Source: JBEOJY01 sp040275305
Lineage (GTDB): Bacteria; Pseudomonadota; Alphaproteobacteria; UBA9219
Length of the DNA: 12,171 bases
Assembly (NCBI GenBank): GCA_040275305.1
Contig: JBEOJY010000017.1
Coordinates: 1-12,171 of the forward strand
Direction: 5' to 3'
Shown: positions 1-7,376 of the stretch, one piece after another
Layout of the letters: the number at the start of each line of letters is the position of its first letter
Position numbering within the stretch: position 1 is the first letter of the stretch
The notes under the pieces: model-generated
Seen by the model: the letters and a program-made list of their open reading frames with translations, nothing else
The model's database searches: none
Told to the model about the DNA's origin: nothing
Translations under genes and position numbers: made by a program

Positions 1-111
1 ACGGCCCTTTTTGCGGCGCTTGTCTTGCGTTCCAGAAAACAGCTTGGGAGTTACCAAAAAATTAGATTATCGCCGTTTCCCGGCTTTGAAAAAGCAAGAA
101 ACAACTAAAAT

Positions 112-141
112 TTGACAGCAGGCTCTACCGCAAAAAAAAAT
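112..141 (+). promoter_or_regulatory. Possible sigma70-type promoter
   Basis: A perfect -35 hexamer TTGACA lies at 112-117. The best -10 candidate is AAAAAT at 136-141 after an 18-base spacer, which is weak. A second -35-like TTGACT lies at 165-170 without a good -10. Direction is rightward, into a stretch without an assigned gene, so a small RNA or small protein is possible. Seen directly: the hexamers. Promoter function is inference. Confidence 0.25.
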
Positions 142-352
142 ACGGAAAATTCCTTCTTTTTCTGTTGACTAGATATTTCCATATATGCAATGAATGCTCC
201 CACTTCCTGACCGAAAGCGAAGGAAGCGTTGTTCAGGACAACGGGCCCACTGGCTGCGCAGCATGTGGGGGAAAAACCGAAGACCGGGGCAACGGGATGG
301 CATCCCTAAGCGGAAGCCGGGGCAGATTGGGATCCGGATACCGTGATGGCGG

Positions 353-370
353 GAGGCGCGCCTCTTTTTT
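353..370 (+). terminator. Weak hairpin plus T-run
   Basis: GAGG (353-356), loop CGCG and CCTC (361-364) form a 4-bp stem followed directly by six T residues (365-370); the whole GAGGCGCGCCTC is a palindrome. The layout resembles an intrinsic terminator for rightward transcription, but the stem is short, so it may be fortuitous. Confidence 0.2.
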
Positions 371-481
371 CAGGGAAAACTCGGTACTTGCGAACCTATA
401 ACGCGACAAAGGAACTAAAATGAATGAACCAGCCAGCAAAAAGGAAAGCGGACAAAAAACGCGAGCGGCGATCTCCGTGAG

Positions 482-2161
482 TTACGCCACTTCTCCCAGC
501 AAACTCTCCGCCGCCTGACGCGCGGCGTCGGTGACGCGCGAACCCGCCAGCATCCGCGCGATTTCTTCGCGCCGGGCCCCATCGTTCAGCGCCTCTACCT
601 GCGTCATCGCCTGCCCATCCGTCACGCGCTTGGAAACGCGCATATGGGTTTGTCCACGCGCCGCGACCTGAGGACTATGCGTCACCACCAGAATTTGCGT
701 TTTCTGGGCGAGCTGCGCGAGGCGCTCGCCGACCGCAGAAGCCGTCGCGCCTCCGATGCCGGAATCCACCTCGTCGAACACAAGGCTCGGCGCGACGCCG
801 GTTTTCTGGGCCGTCTGCGTCGCCAACGCGACCTTAAGCGCCAGCATAAAGCGCGACAATTCTCCCCCGGACGCAACCTTGTGCAACGGTCCCGGCGCAG
901 CCCCCGGATTGGCCGCAATCAAAAATGTCACGCGCTCAAGCCCCTGTGCCACCGCCTGCTCTTCCGTCAACGCCACGATATCAACGACGAACTTCGCGCG
1001 TTCAAGCTTAAGCGGCGACATTTCCTTCGCCAACGCCTTCTCAAGTTTCAGCGCCGCCGAACGCCGCGCGGCCCCCAATGCCTCCGCAAGCTCGCGCCAA
1101 GCCGCCTTGGTCGCTGCGACCTGCGCAGCAAGCGCCTTAAGACTATAGCCGCCATCGGTCAGCATCGCGAGCCTACCTTCCAACCTCAGCCGCGCTTCCG
1201 GCAAAGCCTCGACCGGAACGCTATGCTTACGCGCCGCCGCGCGAAGCGCGAACAACCGCTCTTCGAGCAGAACCAAAGCTTCAGGATCTTGATCCACCGA
1301 AGAAAGCTCCCGCGCGACGCGCTGCGCCGCTTCCGCCGCCTCGTCCGCCGCGCGGTCGATTTGAGCGAGCAACTCAGCCAAATGAGGGGCCTTGTCCACT
1401 GCCCGCGCAACCGCCTTCCCGGCCTGAGCCAAAACGGCAACCGCGCCGCGCTCGCCTTCCAACGCGCGCTCCGCCGTCTGTAACGATTCCAGAATTTTTC
1501 CACGATGCTGCAACGCGACCCGCCGCTCGGCCAATTTGGCTTCCTCGCCTGCCTGCGGCGCAAGCCGTTCCAGCTCCTCGACCGCCGCCGTCAGAAACGC
1601 GATTTCGTCATGAGATCGGTCGCGCAGGGCCACGGCTTCGCGCAGACGGTCCTCAGCCCCTTTCCAGACGGAATAAGCCTTCTCCACCCGCGCGCGCAAC
1701 GCCTCGGCCCCCGCGAATCCATCCAGAACCTCGCGATGCGTCACGGGATTCAACAAGCCACGCGCTTCGAATTGGCCATGGACTTCGAGAAGACATTCCC
1801 CAAATCTGCGCAACAGCGCGATGCCGACTGGCTGATCGTTCACAAATGCTCGGCTCTTGCCGTCGCGCTGCACCGAACGTCGGAGAATAAGAGGATTTTC
1901 GACCGCCAGCCCCTGCTCCTCCGCCAGCGCGAAAACTGGGTGGCGCTCAGACAACGAAAACTCCGCCGTGACCGCCGCGAACGGCGCTCCCGATCGGATC
2001 AATCCCGCCTCGCCGCGTTCGCCCAAGGCCAGCCCAAGCGCGTCAAGCACGATGGATTTTCCTGCGCCCGTCTCGCCAGTAAACACATTGAGTCCGGACC
2101 CCGGCTCCAACGCAAGCTTGTCGATCAACACGACATCCTGAATAACTAATCGCGTGAGCAT
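482..2161 (-). CDS. recN: DNA repair protein RecN
   Basis: RecN is a cytoplasmic SMC-like ATPase that acts in double-strand break repair by gathering or tethering broken DNA ends. The 559-residue product has the usual length. Walker A GETGAGKS lies at residues 29-36. A long alanine- and glutamate-rich coiled-coil middle follows. The C-terminal lobe carries the ABC signature SGGELS (~431-436), Walker B LVFDEVDSGIGG (~460-471) and the switch histidine in VVTHSPQVAA (~495). The Q-loop reads HGQFE, whereas most RecN proteins I know have HGQH or HGQN there. I chose the ATG at 2161, which matches the family N-terminus (MLTRLVIQDVVLID); a TTG 30 bases upstream lacks a ribosome binding site. GGGGAT sits about 10 bases before this ATG. 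The bamD stop lies 33 bases upstream, so recN is probably cotranscribed with bamD, a common alphaproteobacterial pairing. Confidence 0.96.
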   Translation of the reverse strand: MLTRLVIQDVVLIDKLALEPGSGLNVFTGETGAGKSIVLDALGLALGERGEAGLIRSGAPFAAVTAEFSLSERHPVFALAEEQGLAVENPLILRRSVQRDGKSRAFVNDQPVGIALLRRFGECLLEVHGQFEARGLLNPVTHREVLDGFAGAEALRARVEKAYSVWKGAEDRLREAVALRDRSHDEIAFLTAAVEELERLAPQAGEEAKLAERRVALQHRGKILESLQTAERALEGERGAVAVLAQAGKAVARAVDKAPHLAELLAQIDRAADEAAEAAQRVARELSSVDQDPEALVLLEERLFALRAAARKHSVPVEALPEARLRLEGRLAMLTDGGYSLKALAAQVAATKAAWRELAEALGAARRSAALKLEKALAKEMSPLKLERAKFVVDIVALTEEQAVAQGLERVTFLIAANPGAAPGPLHKVASGGELSRFMLALKVALATQTAQKTGVAPSLVFDEVDSGIGGATASAVGERLAQLAQKTQILVVTHSPQVAARGQTHMRVSKRVTDGQAMTQVEALNDGARREEIARMLAGSRVTDAARQAAESLLGEVA

Positions 2162-2194
2162 GGCGCTAAAATCCCCGCCATCTGTTAACAAAAT

Positions 2195-3358
2195 TTATCT
2201 GGAACGCCAGACATCCCACATCCATGATTTACTATTCTTATCGGACGAACTTTCGTCCTGCTTCTTTTCTTTGTCATCTTTGACGCTGTTTTGATCCATT
2301 TTATCGTCGCCGCTGACTTCTTTCTGTTCTGGTTGTTTGGCTGAATCGTAAACCGCTGTCCCGGATTCTGATCCCTGCGCGAGAAATTCGGCCTTTTTCT
2401 CGGCGCCCTCGTCTTTCATCATCATAAAATCCGGCGGCAAAGCGCGGTCTTTGCTCTTCTCCGATTCCTCCGTCTTCGCGCGCTCAACCGCTGCGGGCTT
2501 GTGTCCCGCAAGTTTCGCTGTTGAATCCTCTGACGCCTTATCCTTCTGAACCAAAACGGTATCCGCCGTGCCCCCCGCGACAAGCCCTCGCTTCGCCAAC
2601 AATCGATAAGCGTCCTGATACCAGTCGCTCCCCGGAAAATTATGTCCAAGAACCGCCGCGTTACGCTTGGCTTCCTCGACGATACCAAGCGACAAATAGG
2701 CTTCGACCAATCGCTCCAGCGCCTCAGGCACATGGCTCGTCGTCTGATACTGGTCGATCACAGCCCGAAATCTTCCAACGGCGGCGATGTAAACCTTCTG
2801 CTTGAGATACCACCGCCCGATTTCCATCTCGGCCCCGGCCAGATGGTCGTTAATGAGAGCTATTTTTAACACCGCATCGCGCGCATAAACCGTATCGGGG
2901 AATCGGCTGATAATATCCTGCATGGCCCTCAAAGCGTCGCGAGCGAAACCTTGATCGCGCCGCACATCGGCAATTCTCTCGTAATGACACAAAGCCCGCA
3001 GATAGTAGGCGTAGGAAACCGCCGGGTGGCCCGGATGCAGATCAATGAAGTCGCTTAAGACCTTCACCGCCTCATCGTAATCCATTTCAAGATAGTCGGC
3101 ATAGGCCTCCATAAGTTGGGCGCGTGTCGCCCATAGCGAATAGGGGTGCTGGCGTTCGACTTCTGAAAAAGCCTTGGCCGCTTCGCGCCGCTCGCCCTGA
3201 TCGAGAAGATTCATCGCGCGATTATAAAGCGTATCGACCGGTTCGTCAGGCGGAAGAACATCCTTCCCCCCGTCGCCAGAGCATGCGGCCAACACCCCGC
3301 ACAAGCCGAAGGTTAACAACGCAAAGCGCAGTCCGCGCATCGAAAATTTGATCATCAT
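2195..3358 (-). CDS. bamD: Outer-membrane assembly lipoprotein BamD with charged C-terminal tail
   Basis: BamD (older name ComL/YfiO) is the essential TPR lipoprotein of the BAM complex, which folds beta-barrel proteins into the outer membrane from the periplasmic side. The predicted product has 387 residues. A basic hydrophobic signal peptide ends in the lipobox L-A-A-C, with the lipidated Cys at residue 26. Residues ~40-255 form the tandem TPR-like helices typical of the family, including an early DTLYNRAMNLLDQGER repeat. The last ~129 residues are a low-complexity, Lys/Glu/Asp/Ser-rich tail ending in a Trp-containing WMWDVW motif. Usual BamD proteins have roughly 240-290 residues and lack such a tail. 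Start: the ATG at 3358 directly precedes the signal peptide, with GGCGAG just upstream; an ATG one codon later is equally possible. A longer frame to 3436 would bury the signal peptide behind 26 residues and is unlikely. recN follows downstream. Confidence 0.93.
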   Translation of the reverse strand: MMIKFSMRGLRFALLTFGLCGVLAACSGDGGKDVLPPDEPVDTLYNRAMNLLDQGERREAAKAFSEVERQHPYSLWATRAQLMEAYADYLEMDYDEAVKVLSDFIDLHPGHPAVSYAYYLRALCHYERIADVRRDQGFARDALRAMQDIISRFPDTVYARDAVLKIALINDHLAGAEMEIGRWYLKQKVYIAAVGRFRAVIDQYQTTSHVPEALERLVEAYLSLGIVEEAKRNAAVLGHNFPGSDWYQDAYRLLAKRGLVAGGTADTVLVQKDKASEDSTAKLAGHKPAAVERAKTEESEKSKDRALPPDFMMMKDEGAEKKAEFLAQGSESGTAVYDSAKQPEQKEVSGDDKMDQNSVKDDKEKKQDESSSDKNSKSWMWDVWRSR

Positions 3359-3503
3359 GTCTCGCCGGGTGTTTTGGCTACGGAAAAAGCAGGACTCTCC
3401 GCTTATAGCAAACCTACGGCTCGCCTGAACACACAAATGGCATGTTGGGCGCGAAAGAAAAACGTCCTGACAATTCCAAGCGATTCAGCTAAGAACATCG
3501 AAC
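3359..3503. promoter_or_regulatory. Divergent promoter region bamD / glycosyltransferase
   Basis: These 145 bases separate divergent starts and must hold promoters for both directions. For bamD (leftward), the minus strand reads TATAAG at 3402-3407, with a GTTCAG-like -35 about 17-18 bases further upstream. For the glycosyltransferase (rightward), TTGGGC near 3444 followed 18 bases later by GACAAT is the best, weak, candidate. No clear operator repeat was seen. Confidence 0.4.
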
Positions 3504-4649
3504 ATGCACGTACTACATATCATGGCTGGACGAGGACTCGGCGGAGCGGAAACCTATTCCACCGATGTTATGATGGGCCTTCAGCAAACAGGCCTCAGCC
3601 AAACCATCGTCATGTCGCGCCGTGCGCCGCGCTTCGAAACCATGCAGAAATCCGGCCTCAAAATTGCCCCCTTTGTGCTCGATGTTCCCCTGCGCTTCTG
3701 GCAAAGATTTCGCCTGCGCGCGCTAATTCAACGGGAAAAACCAGATATCGTGCATTGCTGGATGCGTCGCGCCGCCAGCCTTATGCCGCGCCGCGCCGAC
3801 ACGGCTTGGCATCGCGCTGTCGCAGACTTGCCCGACCCAGAAACCACTTTCTCGCCAGATGCGGTCTGCGAAGAAGCTTCCCCGATAAATTACCTGCCGC
3901 GCGCCGTGATTGGGTGGTTCGGAGGCTATTACGTGCCGTCCAAATTCCGCGCTTGCACGCATTTTGTCGGTGTAACGCCAGACATCGTCCGCCACATGGC
4001 GGAAAATGGCGTCGACCCAACGCGGGCAGCCTTCATCCCGACTTTTCCAGACATTTCAGACGCGACCAAAATCGACCGCAAATCTCTCGACACGCCGGAA
4101 AATGCCAAAGTCCTCCTGACGCTCTCGCGCCTGCACCCCAAAAAAGGCCTCGATACTTTTCTCCGCGCGTTGGCCGACATGCCCGGAGTCTATGGCTGGC
4201 TGGCCGGAGACGGCCCCATCCATCGCCAACTGGATGCGCTCGCCAAATCCTTAGGATTGTCCGACCGCGTCAGATTTCTCGGCTGGAGAACGGACCGGGC
4301 CTCTCTGCTCGCTTCAGCGGATGTTTGCGTGCTGCCATCCCGTCACGAGCCCTTCGGAACCGTAACGCTGGAAGCGTGGGCCGCCAATATTCCGCTTGTC
4401 GCCTGCATGAGCGCAGGTCCCGCCGCGACGATCAAGGATAACGAAACCGGCCTTTTGGTTCCCATCGACAATGTCAGCGCCTTAACCCAAGCCATGCAAC
4501 GCGCCATCAACGACCAATCCTTGCGCCGGAAACTCATCGAGCAAGGACACGCCGCCTATCTGAAGTCTTACACGCGCGAAGCCGTCATCAAGCAATGGCT
4601 GTCGTATTACCAAAATCTTGCGACATGGCAAAAATTCAGCCCTCCCTAA
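3504..4649 (+). CDS. GT4-family glycosyltransferase (GT-B fold)
   Basis: A 381-residue glycosyltransferase of the GT4/RfaG type, likely adding a sugar to lipopolysaccharide core, O-antigen or another surface glycan on the cytoplasmic face of the inner membrane. The N-terminal acceptor domain begins with a short beta strand and the glycine-rich GLGGAET motif (residues 11-17). The C-terminal nucleotide-sugar domain shows SRLHPKKGLD (208-217), whose Arg and Lys usually contact the donor phosphates, then LAGDGP, and the hallmark E-x7-E pair at Glu282 and Glu290 (EPFGTVTLE). No signal peptide or membrane helix is evident. The ATG at 3504 has only a poor ribosome binding site (AAGA about 10 bases upstream). 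It is followed after five bases by an O-antigen-ligase-like gene, which supports a lipopolysaccharide role. Donor and acceptor sugars cannot be read from the sequence. The gene points toward the putative origin, against its neighbours. Confidence 0.88.
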   Translation: MHVLHIMAGRGLGGAETYSTDVMMGLQQTGLSQTIVMSRRAPRFETMQKSGLKIAPFVLDVPLRFWQRFRLRALIQREKPDIVHCWMRRAASLMPRRADTAWHRAVADLPDPETTFSPDAVCEEASPINYLPRAVIGWFGGYYVPSKFRACTHFVGVTPDIVRHMAENGVDPTRAAFIPTFPDISDATKIDRKSLDTPENAKVLLTLSRLHPKKGLDTFLRALADMPGVYGWLAGDGPIHRQLDALAKSLGLSDRVRFLGWRTDRASLLASADVCVLPSRHEPFGTVTLEAWAANIPLVACMSAGPAATIKDNETGLLVPIDNVSALTQAMQRAINDQSLRRKLIEQGHAAYLKSYTREAVIKQWLSYYQNLATWQKFSPP

Positions 4650-4654
4650 ACAAC

Positions 4655-5926
4655 ATGAATGCGCCCGCTCCAACGCGCCGTTTCGGCATCAAGCAAATGG
4701 GTCCGTCAACCACACTAGCGGTATTTGCAATCCTGTTAATAGCAGGACATTTTTCCGGAGGGGTATGGGCTATCGGAGGCATAGCGCTGGCCACCCTGCT
4801 CGCCTTCGCAAGCGTTGTTTCAGAACGCAAAATGCCAAAACCGGACCCGTGCCTTCTCGCCATAGCCCTGCTTGCGCTCACATGGATGGCAGCGTCAATC
4901 GGATGGTCGGTCAGCCCCAACATTTCTATCCATAAATGCGTTCGTCTCGCAACCGTGTTTCTCCCCCTGATCCTACTGACCAGCCCTAACATAAAAGCCA
5001 AAGCGAATTCAGTTTTTATCTTTCCGGTCATAGCCTTGACCATAATGATCGGCGCGTTGGCCCTAGGCATGGAACTTAAACTAGGCGGCCCGATGCAAGA
5101 GCTCTTGCATCATGGCGAAGTCGAACTGACTAAATATAACCGAGGACTAACCTATGTGATCCTGCTCGCCTTTCCTGTGATGGCCTGGATCAAATCAAAC
5201 GGCTCGGCCTTTCCTTTCCCGGCATCTTCGCGCACCCCCCGCTTCAAACGCAGCGAGATCATGCTCGCGCTCTTCATATTAGCCCTGCTGTTTCCGGCAA
5301 GCTTGACCGAATCCAGTTCAGGGAAACTGGCCTTAATCGTCGGTCTCGCCATCACGCTCGCAGCCAGCCTTGGCCCCGTGCTTGTGACAAGGATCCTGAT
5401 GGTCCTGCCTGCGACGCTGGTCGCATGGCCCTATGCGGCAAGAAGCCTGTTCGTCAAATTCCATGACCATCTGGATATCCTCCCCGCCTCATGGCATCAC
5501 CGCATGGAAATCTGGGATTACATGTCCTGGCGCATTCTCGAAAAACCGTGGCTTGGCTGGGGCTTGGGAACCAGCCATGTTCTGCCGTTTCAAGAACCGA
5601 ACGGAGCCCTTTATGAATACGCGATCAATGCGGCCGCGCACCCTCATAATGCCGTCACCGAATTATGGGTCGAACTTGGACTTCCGGGATTGGCTTTGGG
5701 GATAATTTTCGCCTATTGGGCATTAAAAAAAGCAACCCGCCTGCCCCCCGCCATCATCCCCTTCGCGCTGGGGGGGTGGGCTGCCGCGCTGTGCCTGTCG
5801 CTCATCGCCTATGACTTCTGGACGGACTCGCTCTTCGCCGCCTTCGCATTGACGGGATTCGCCTTTTCTCTGCTCGACCACAATCGCAAAGACTGTATCC
5901 AAAACGCTAGGCGCAGGCCCTTATAA
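4655..5926 (+). CDS. O-antigen ligase / Wzy-like polytopic membrane protein
   Basis: A polytopic inner-membrane protein of about 423 residues from the O-antigen ligase (WaaL / Wzy_C) family. WaaL enzymes transfer undecaprenyl-diphosphate-linked O-antigen onto lipid A-core in the periplasm; related Wzy proteins polymerise it. Several hydrophobic segments of membrane-helix length are visible (e.g. residues 20-55, 66-82, 97-109, 119-138, 165-179, 202-216, 226-262, 343-358, 367-403). The long periplasmic loop has the family pattern: Arg in HHRMEIW (~283), KPWLGWGLG (~297-305) and AHPHNAVTELWVELGLPG (~328-345), where the HxxN/H-type residues are expected to be functional. Start is uncertain: ATGs at 4595, 4625 and 4655 are in frame and none has a clear ribosome binding site. 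I chose 4655 because it lies just after the upstream stop; translational coupling is likely. The stop codon abuts that of convergent coaE. Ligase versus polymerase cannot be settled here. Confidence 0.82.
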   Translation: MNAPAPTRRFGIKQMGPSTTLAVFAILLIAGHFSGGVWAIGGIALATLLAFASVVSERKMPKPDPCLLAIALLALTWMAASIGWSVSPNISIHKCVRLATVFLPLILLTSPNIKAKANSVFIFPVIALTIMIGALALGMELKLGGPMQELLHHGEVELTKYNRGLTYVILLAFPVMAWIKSNGSAFPFPASSRTPRFKRSEIMLALFILALLFPASLTESSSGKLALIVGLAITLAASLGPVLVTRILMVLPATLVAWPYAARSLFVKFHDHLDILPASWHHRMEIWDYMSWRILEKPWLGWGLGTSHVLPFQEPNGALYEYAINAAAHPHNAVTELWVELGLPGLALGIIFAYWALKKATRLPPAIIPFALGGWAAALCLSLIAYDFWTDSLFAAFALTGFAFSLLDHNRKDCIQNARRRPL

Positions 5927-6526
5927 AATCCCGATCTCAATCAAAGCCTCTTTCAGAGCCTTGCGCATCGCAGACATGCCTTTCCCTGACGGAATGACAT
6001 AATCGGCGCGCCGCTTTTTCTCCGCCTCCGGCAGCTGTCGCGCAAGAATGGCTTCAAGTTTTTCTTGCGTCATGTCGGCGCGTTTCATGACGCGGGCCCG
6101 TCGCACAGCCTCTGGTGCCGACATGCACAAAACGACATCGCACCGAGCTTCCGCGCCCGTCTCATACAAAAGAGGAATATCCAAAACCACAGCCCTCGCC
6201 TTCTTGCGCTGTGCCTCCTCAAAAAACTCACGTTCCGCCTCACGGACAAGAGGATGAAGGACGCTCTCCAGCTTTTTAAGACTATCGGGATTTTCATAAA
6301 CAATTTTTGCCAATACTCTGCGCTTGATCACACCCCTGCCATCCCAATAGTGACGAACGGCGTCCGGAAACAATTCAGCAACTTGGTCAGCCGCCGCGCC
6401 GTTGGGAGCAAGCAAATCATGAACAACCGCATCCGCATCATGAACCGGAAAACCAAACCCGCGCATGATGCGAGCCGCAGTGCTCTTGCCCATGCCAATC
6501 CCACCAGTAAGCCCGATAATCATCAT
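5921..6526 (-). CDS. coaE: Dephospho-CoA kinase
   Basis: CoaE phosphorylates the 3'-hydroxyl of dephospho-CoA with ATP, the last step of coenzyme A synthesis, in the cytoplasm. The 201-residue product has the usual length and opens with IIGLTGGIGMGKS, whose P-loop GGIGMGKS is residues 8-15. HDADAVVHDLL follows (~29-39), then VLDIPLLYETG in the CoA-binding/lid region. The C-terminal RQLPEAEKKRRADYVI motif is typical of the family. The start at 6526 puts the ribosome binding region (GGGGATAAGG) across the end of aroE, whose stop is five bases away; the next codon is also ATG. An upstream ATG at 6553 would overlap aroE by 23 bases and add nine residues absent from the family. It is third in the ppsR-aroE-coaE operon. 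Its TAA and that of the convergent gene are contained in one TTATAA. Confidence 0.95.
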   Translation of the reverse strand: MMIIGLTGGIGMGKSTAARIMRGFGFPVHDADAVVHDLLAPNGAAADQVAELFPDAVRHYWDGRGVIKRRVLAKIVYENPDSLKKLESVLHPLVREAEREFFEEAQRKKARAVVLDIPLLYETGAEARCDVVLCMSAPEAVRRARVMKRADMTQEKLEAILARQLPEAEKKRRADYVIPSGKGMSAMRKALKEALIEIGIL

Positions 6527-6530
6527 TGCC

Positions 6531-7376
6531 TTATCCCCGTCCTTCCAAAACATAAGCCCTCAACTCCGGCGTCACTTTGGGATCTATGCCAAAAAAAGCG
6601 GCAAAAGCGGGTCGCGCCTGATGCAACAACATCCCCAACCCATCGATTGCGCGATATCCTCTCCGCGCTGCTTCCGCCAACAACGGCGTTATCAAAGGCG
6701 CATAAACCATATCCATCACAAAAGCGGATTGAGCAAGGCCATCTAGTGAATAGTCGAGCGGGGGCTGGCCAACCATCCCCAGAGATGTCGCGTTAACAAG
6801 CAACCCCGCCCCTTTGAAAGCCGCAGAATCCCGCCAGTCAAAAACAGATATCGCATCAGGATCAATTTCTTCGGCAAGCGCTTCCGCCCGTTCCCGTGTG
6901 CGATTGACAAGCCGGATGTCTTTCACCCCTTGATCCAGTAGCCCAACCAATGCGGCACGCGCCGCTCCCCCCGCCCCCAAAACAACTATACCTCTTTTGT
7001 TATCCTCATCAAAAAGATAACCGGATGATCGCAGAGTCTCAATGAAGCCAAACGCATCAGTGTTACGTCCCTCAAGCGTTCCATCCTCGGACACAACCAC
7101 AGTGTTCACAGCGCCAATCCGCCTCGCCAGCGGTTCCACGACGTCAACAAACTTCAAAGCTTGTTCCTTGTGTGGAATAGTAAGGTTGACGCCGCGATAG
7201 CCATGAATCTGCAACAACCCCAACGCCGAAGCCAATTGCTGAGGTTCCACTGGGATCGCGCCATAAACCCCCGAAACATGATGGAGACGCAACCAATACC
7301 CATGCAAACGCGGAGAAAGCGAATGGCTAACCGGCCACCCCATAACGCCTGCGCGAAAAAACGTCTCACTCGCCAT
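6531..7376 (-). CDS. aroE: Shikimate dehydrogenase (NADP+)
   Basis: AroE reduces 3-dehydroshikimate to shikimate with NADPH in aromatic amino acid synthesis. The 281-residue cytoplasmic protein has the complete family signature: the shikimate-binding SHSLSP (residues 17-22), catalytic Lys70 in NLTIPHK, Asp107 in NTDAFG, the nucleotide-binding loop GAGGAA (134-139), the NADP-phosphate motif NRTRER (158-163), NATSLGM, and the C-terminal GMLLHQARPAF. The start at 7376 is supported by an AGGGGAG-like ribosome binding site (GGGGAG ending four bases before the ATG). A longer in-frame ATG at 7394 contains that site inside its own coding sequence and is less likely. It overlaps the end of ppsR by 11 bases, so translation is probably coupled. 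In many alphaproteobacteria maf sits between these two genes; here it is absent. Confidence 0.96.
   Translation of the reverse strand: MASETFFRAGVMGWPVSHSLSPRLHGYWLRLHHVSGVYGAIPVEPQQLASALGLLQIHGYRGVNLTIPHKEQALKFVDVVEPLARRIGAVNTVVVSEDGTLEGRNTDAFGFIETLRSSGYLFDEDNKRGIVVLGAGGAARAALVGLLDQGVKDIRLVNRTRERAEALAEEIDPDAISVFDWRDSAAFKGAGLLVNATSLGMVGQPPLDYSLDGLAQSAFVMDMVYAPLITPLLAEAARRGYRAIDGLGMLLHQARPAFAAFFGIDPKVTPELRAYVLEGRG

Larger units (their letters stand above)
1..481. other. Gene-poor region downstream of recN
   Basis: No gene can be assigned with confidence in these 481 bases. The first ~180 bases are AT-rich with A and T runs, while 240-360 is GC-rich. A frame open from the window start to a TAA at 106-108 could be the tail of a gene lying to the left, but it matches nothing I recognise. 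Two doubtful small plus-strand ORFs occur. One (165-401) has only a TTG start and no ribosome binding site, but contains a CxxC...CxxC pair. The other (ATG at 420, 32 codons) has a good AAAGGA at 408-413 but runs into the antisense end of recN. Inside are a direct repeat (CCGGGGCA at 284-291 and 317-324) and a palindrome (GGGATG-G-CATCCC, 294-306). In many alphaproteobacteria ligA follows recN; no start of ligA is visible here. Confidence 0.6.

Noticed and set aside
2..112. Frame at the left edge faintly like ribosomal protein S18 (RPFLRR...KKLDYRR)
   Set aside because: Spacing is off by one, the conserved second half is missing before the stop, and the piece is too short to judge.
644..1483. 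279-codon plus-strand ORF opposite recN
   Set aside because: Arg-rich shadow frame on the strand opposite clear recN motifs; no family resemblance. The same applies to the other antisense ORFs in recN.
2162..2191. TTG start for recN 30 bases upstream
   Set aside because: No ribosome binding site, and the added residues are not part of the RecN N-terminus.
3374..4441. 355-codon plus-strand ORF overlapping the glycosyltransferase
   Set aside because: Out-of-frame shadow, Arg/Pro/His-rich, while the other frame has the full GT4 motif set.
6065..6796. 243-codon plus-strand ORF opposite coaE and aroE
   Set aside because: Shadow of two genes with clear catalytic motifs; spans both without a domain.
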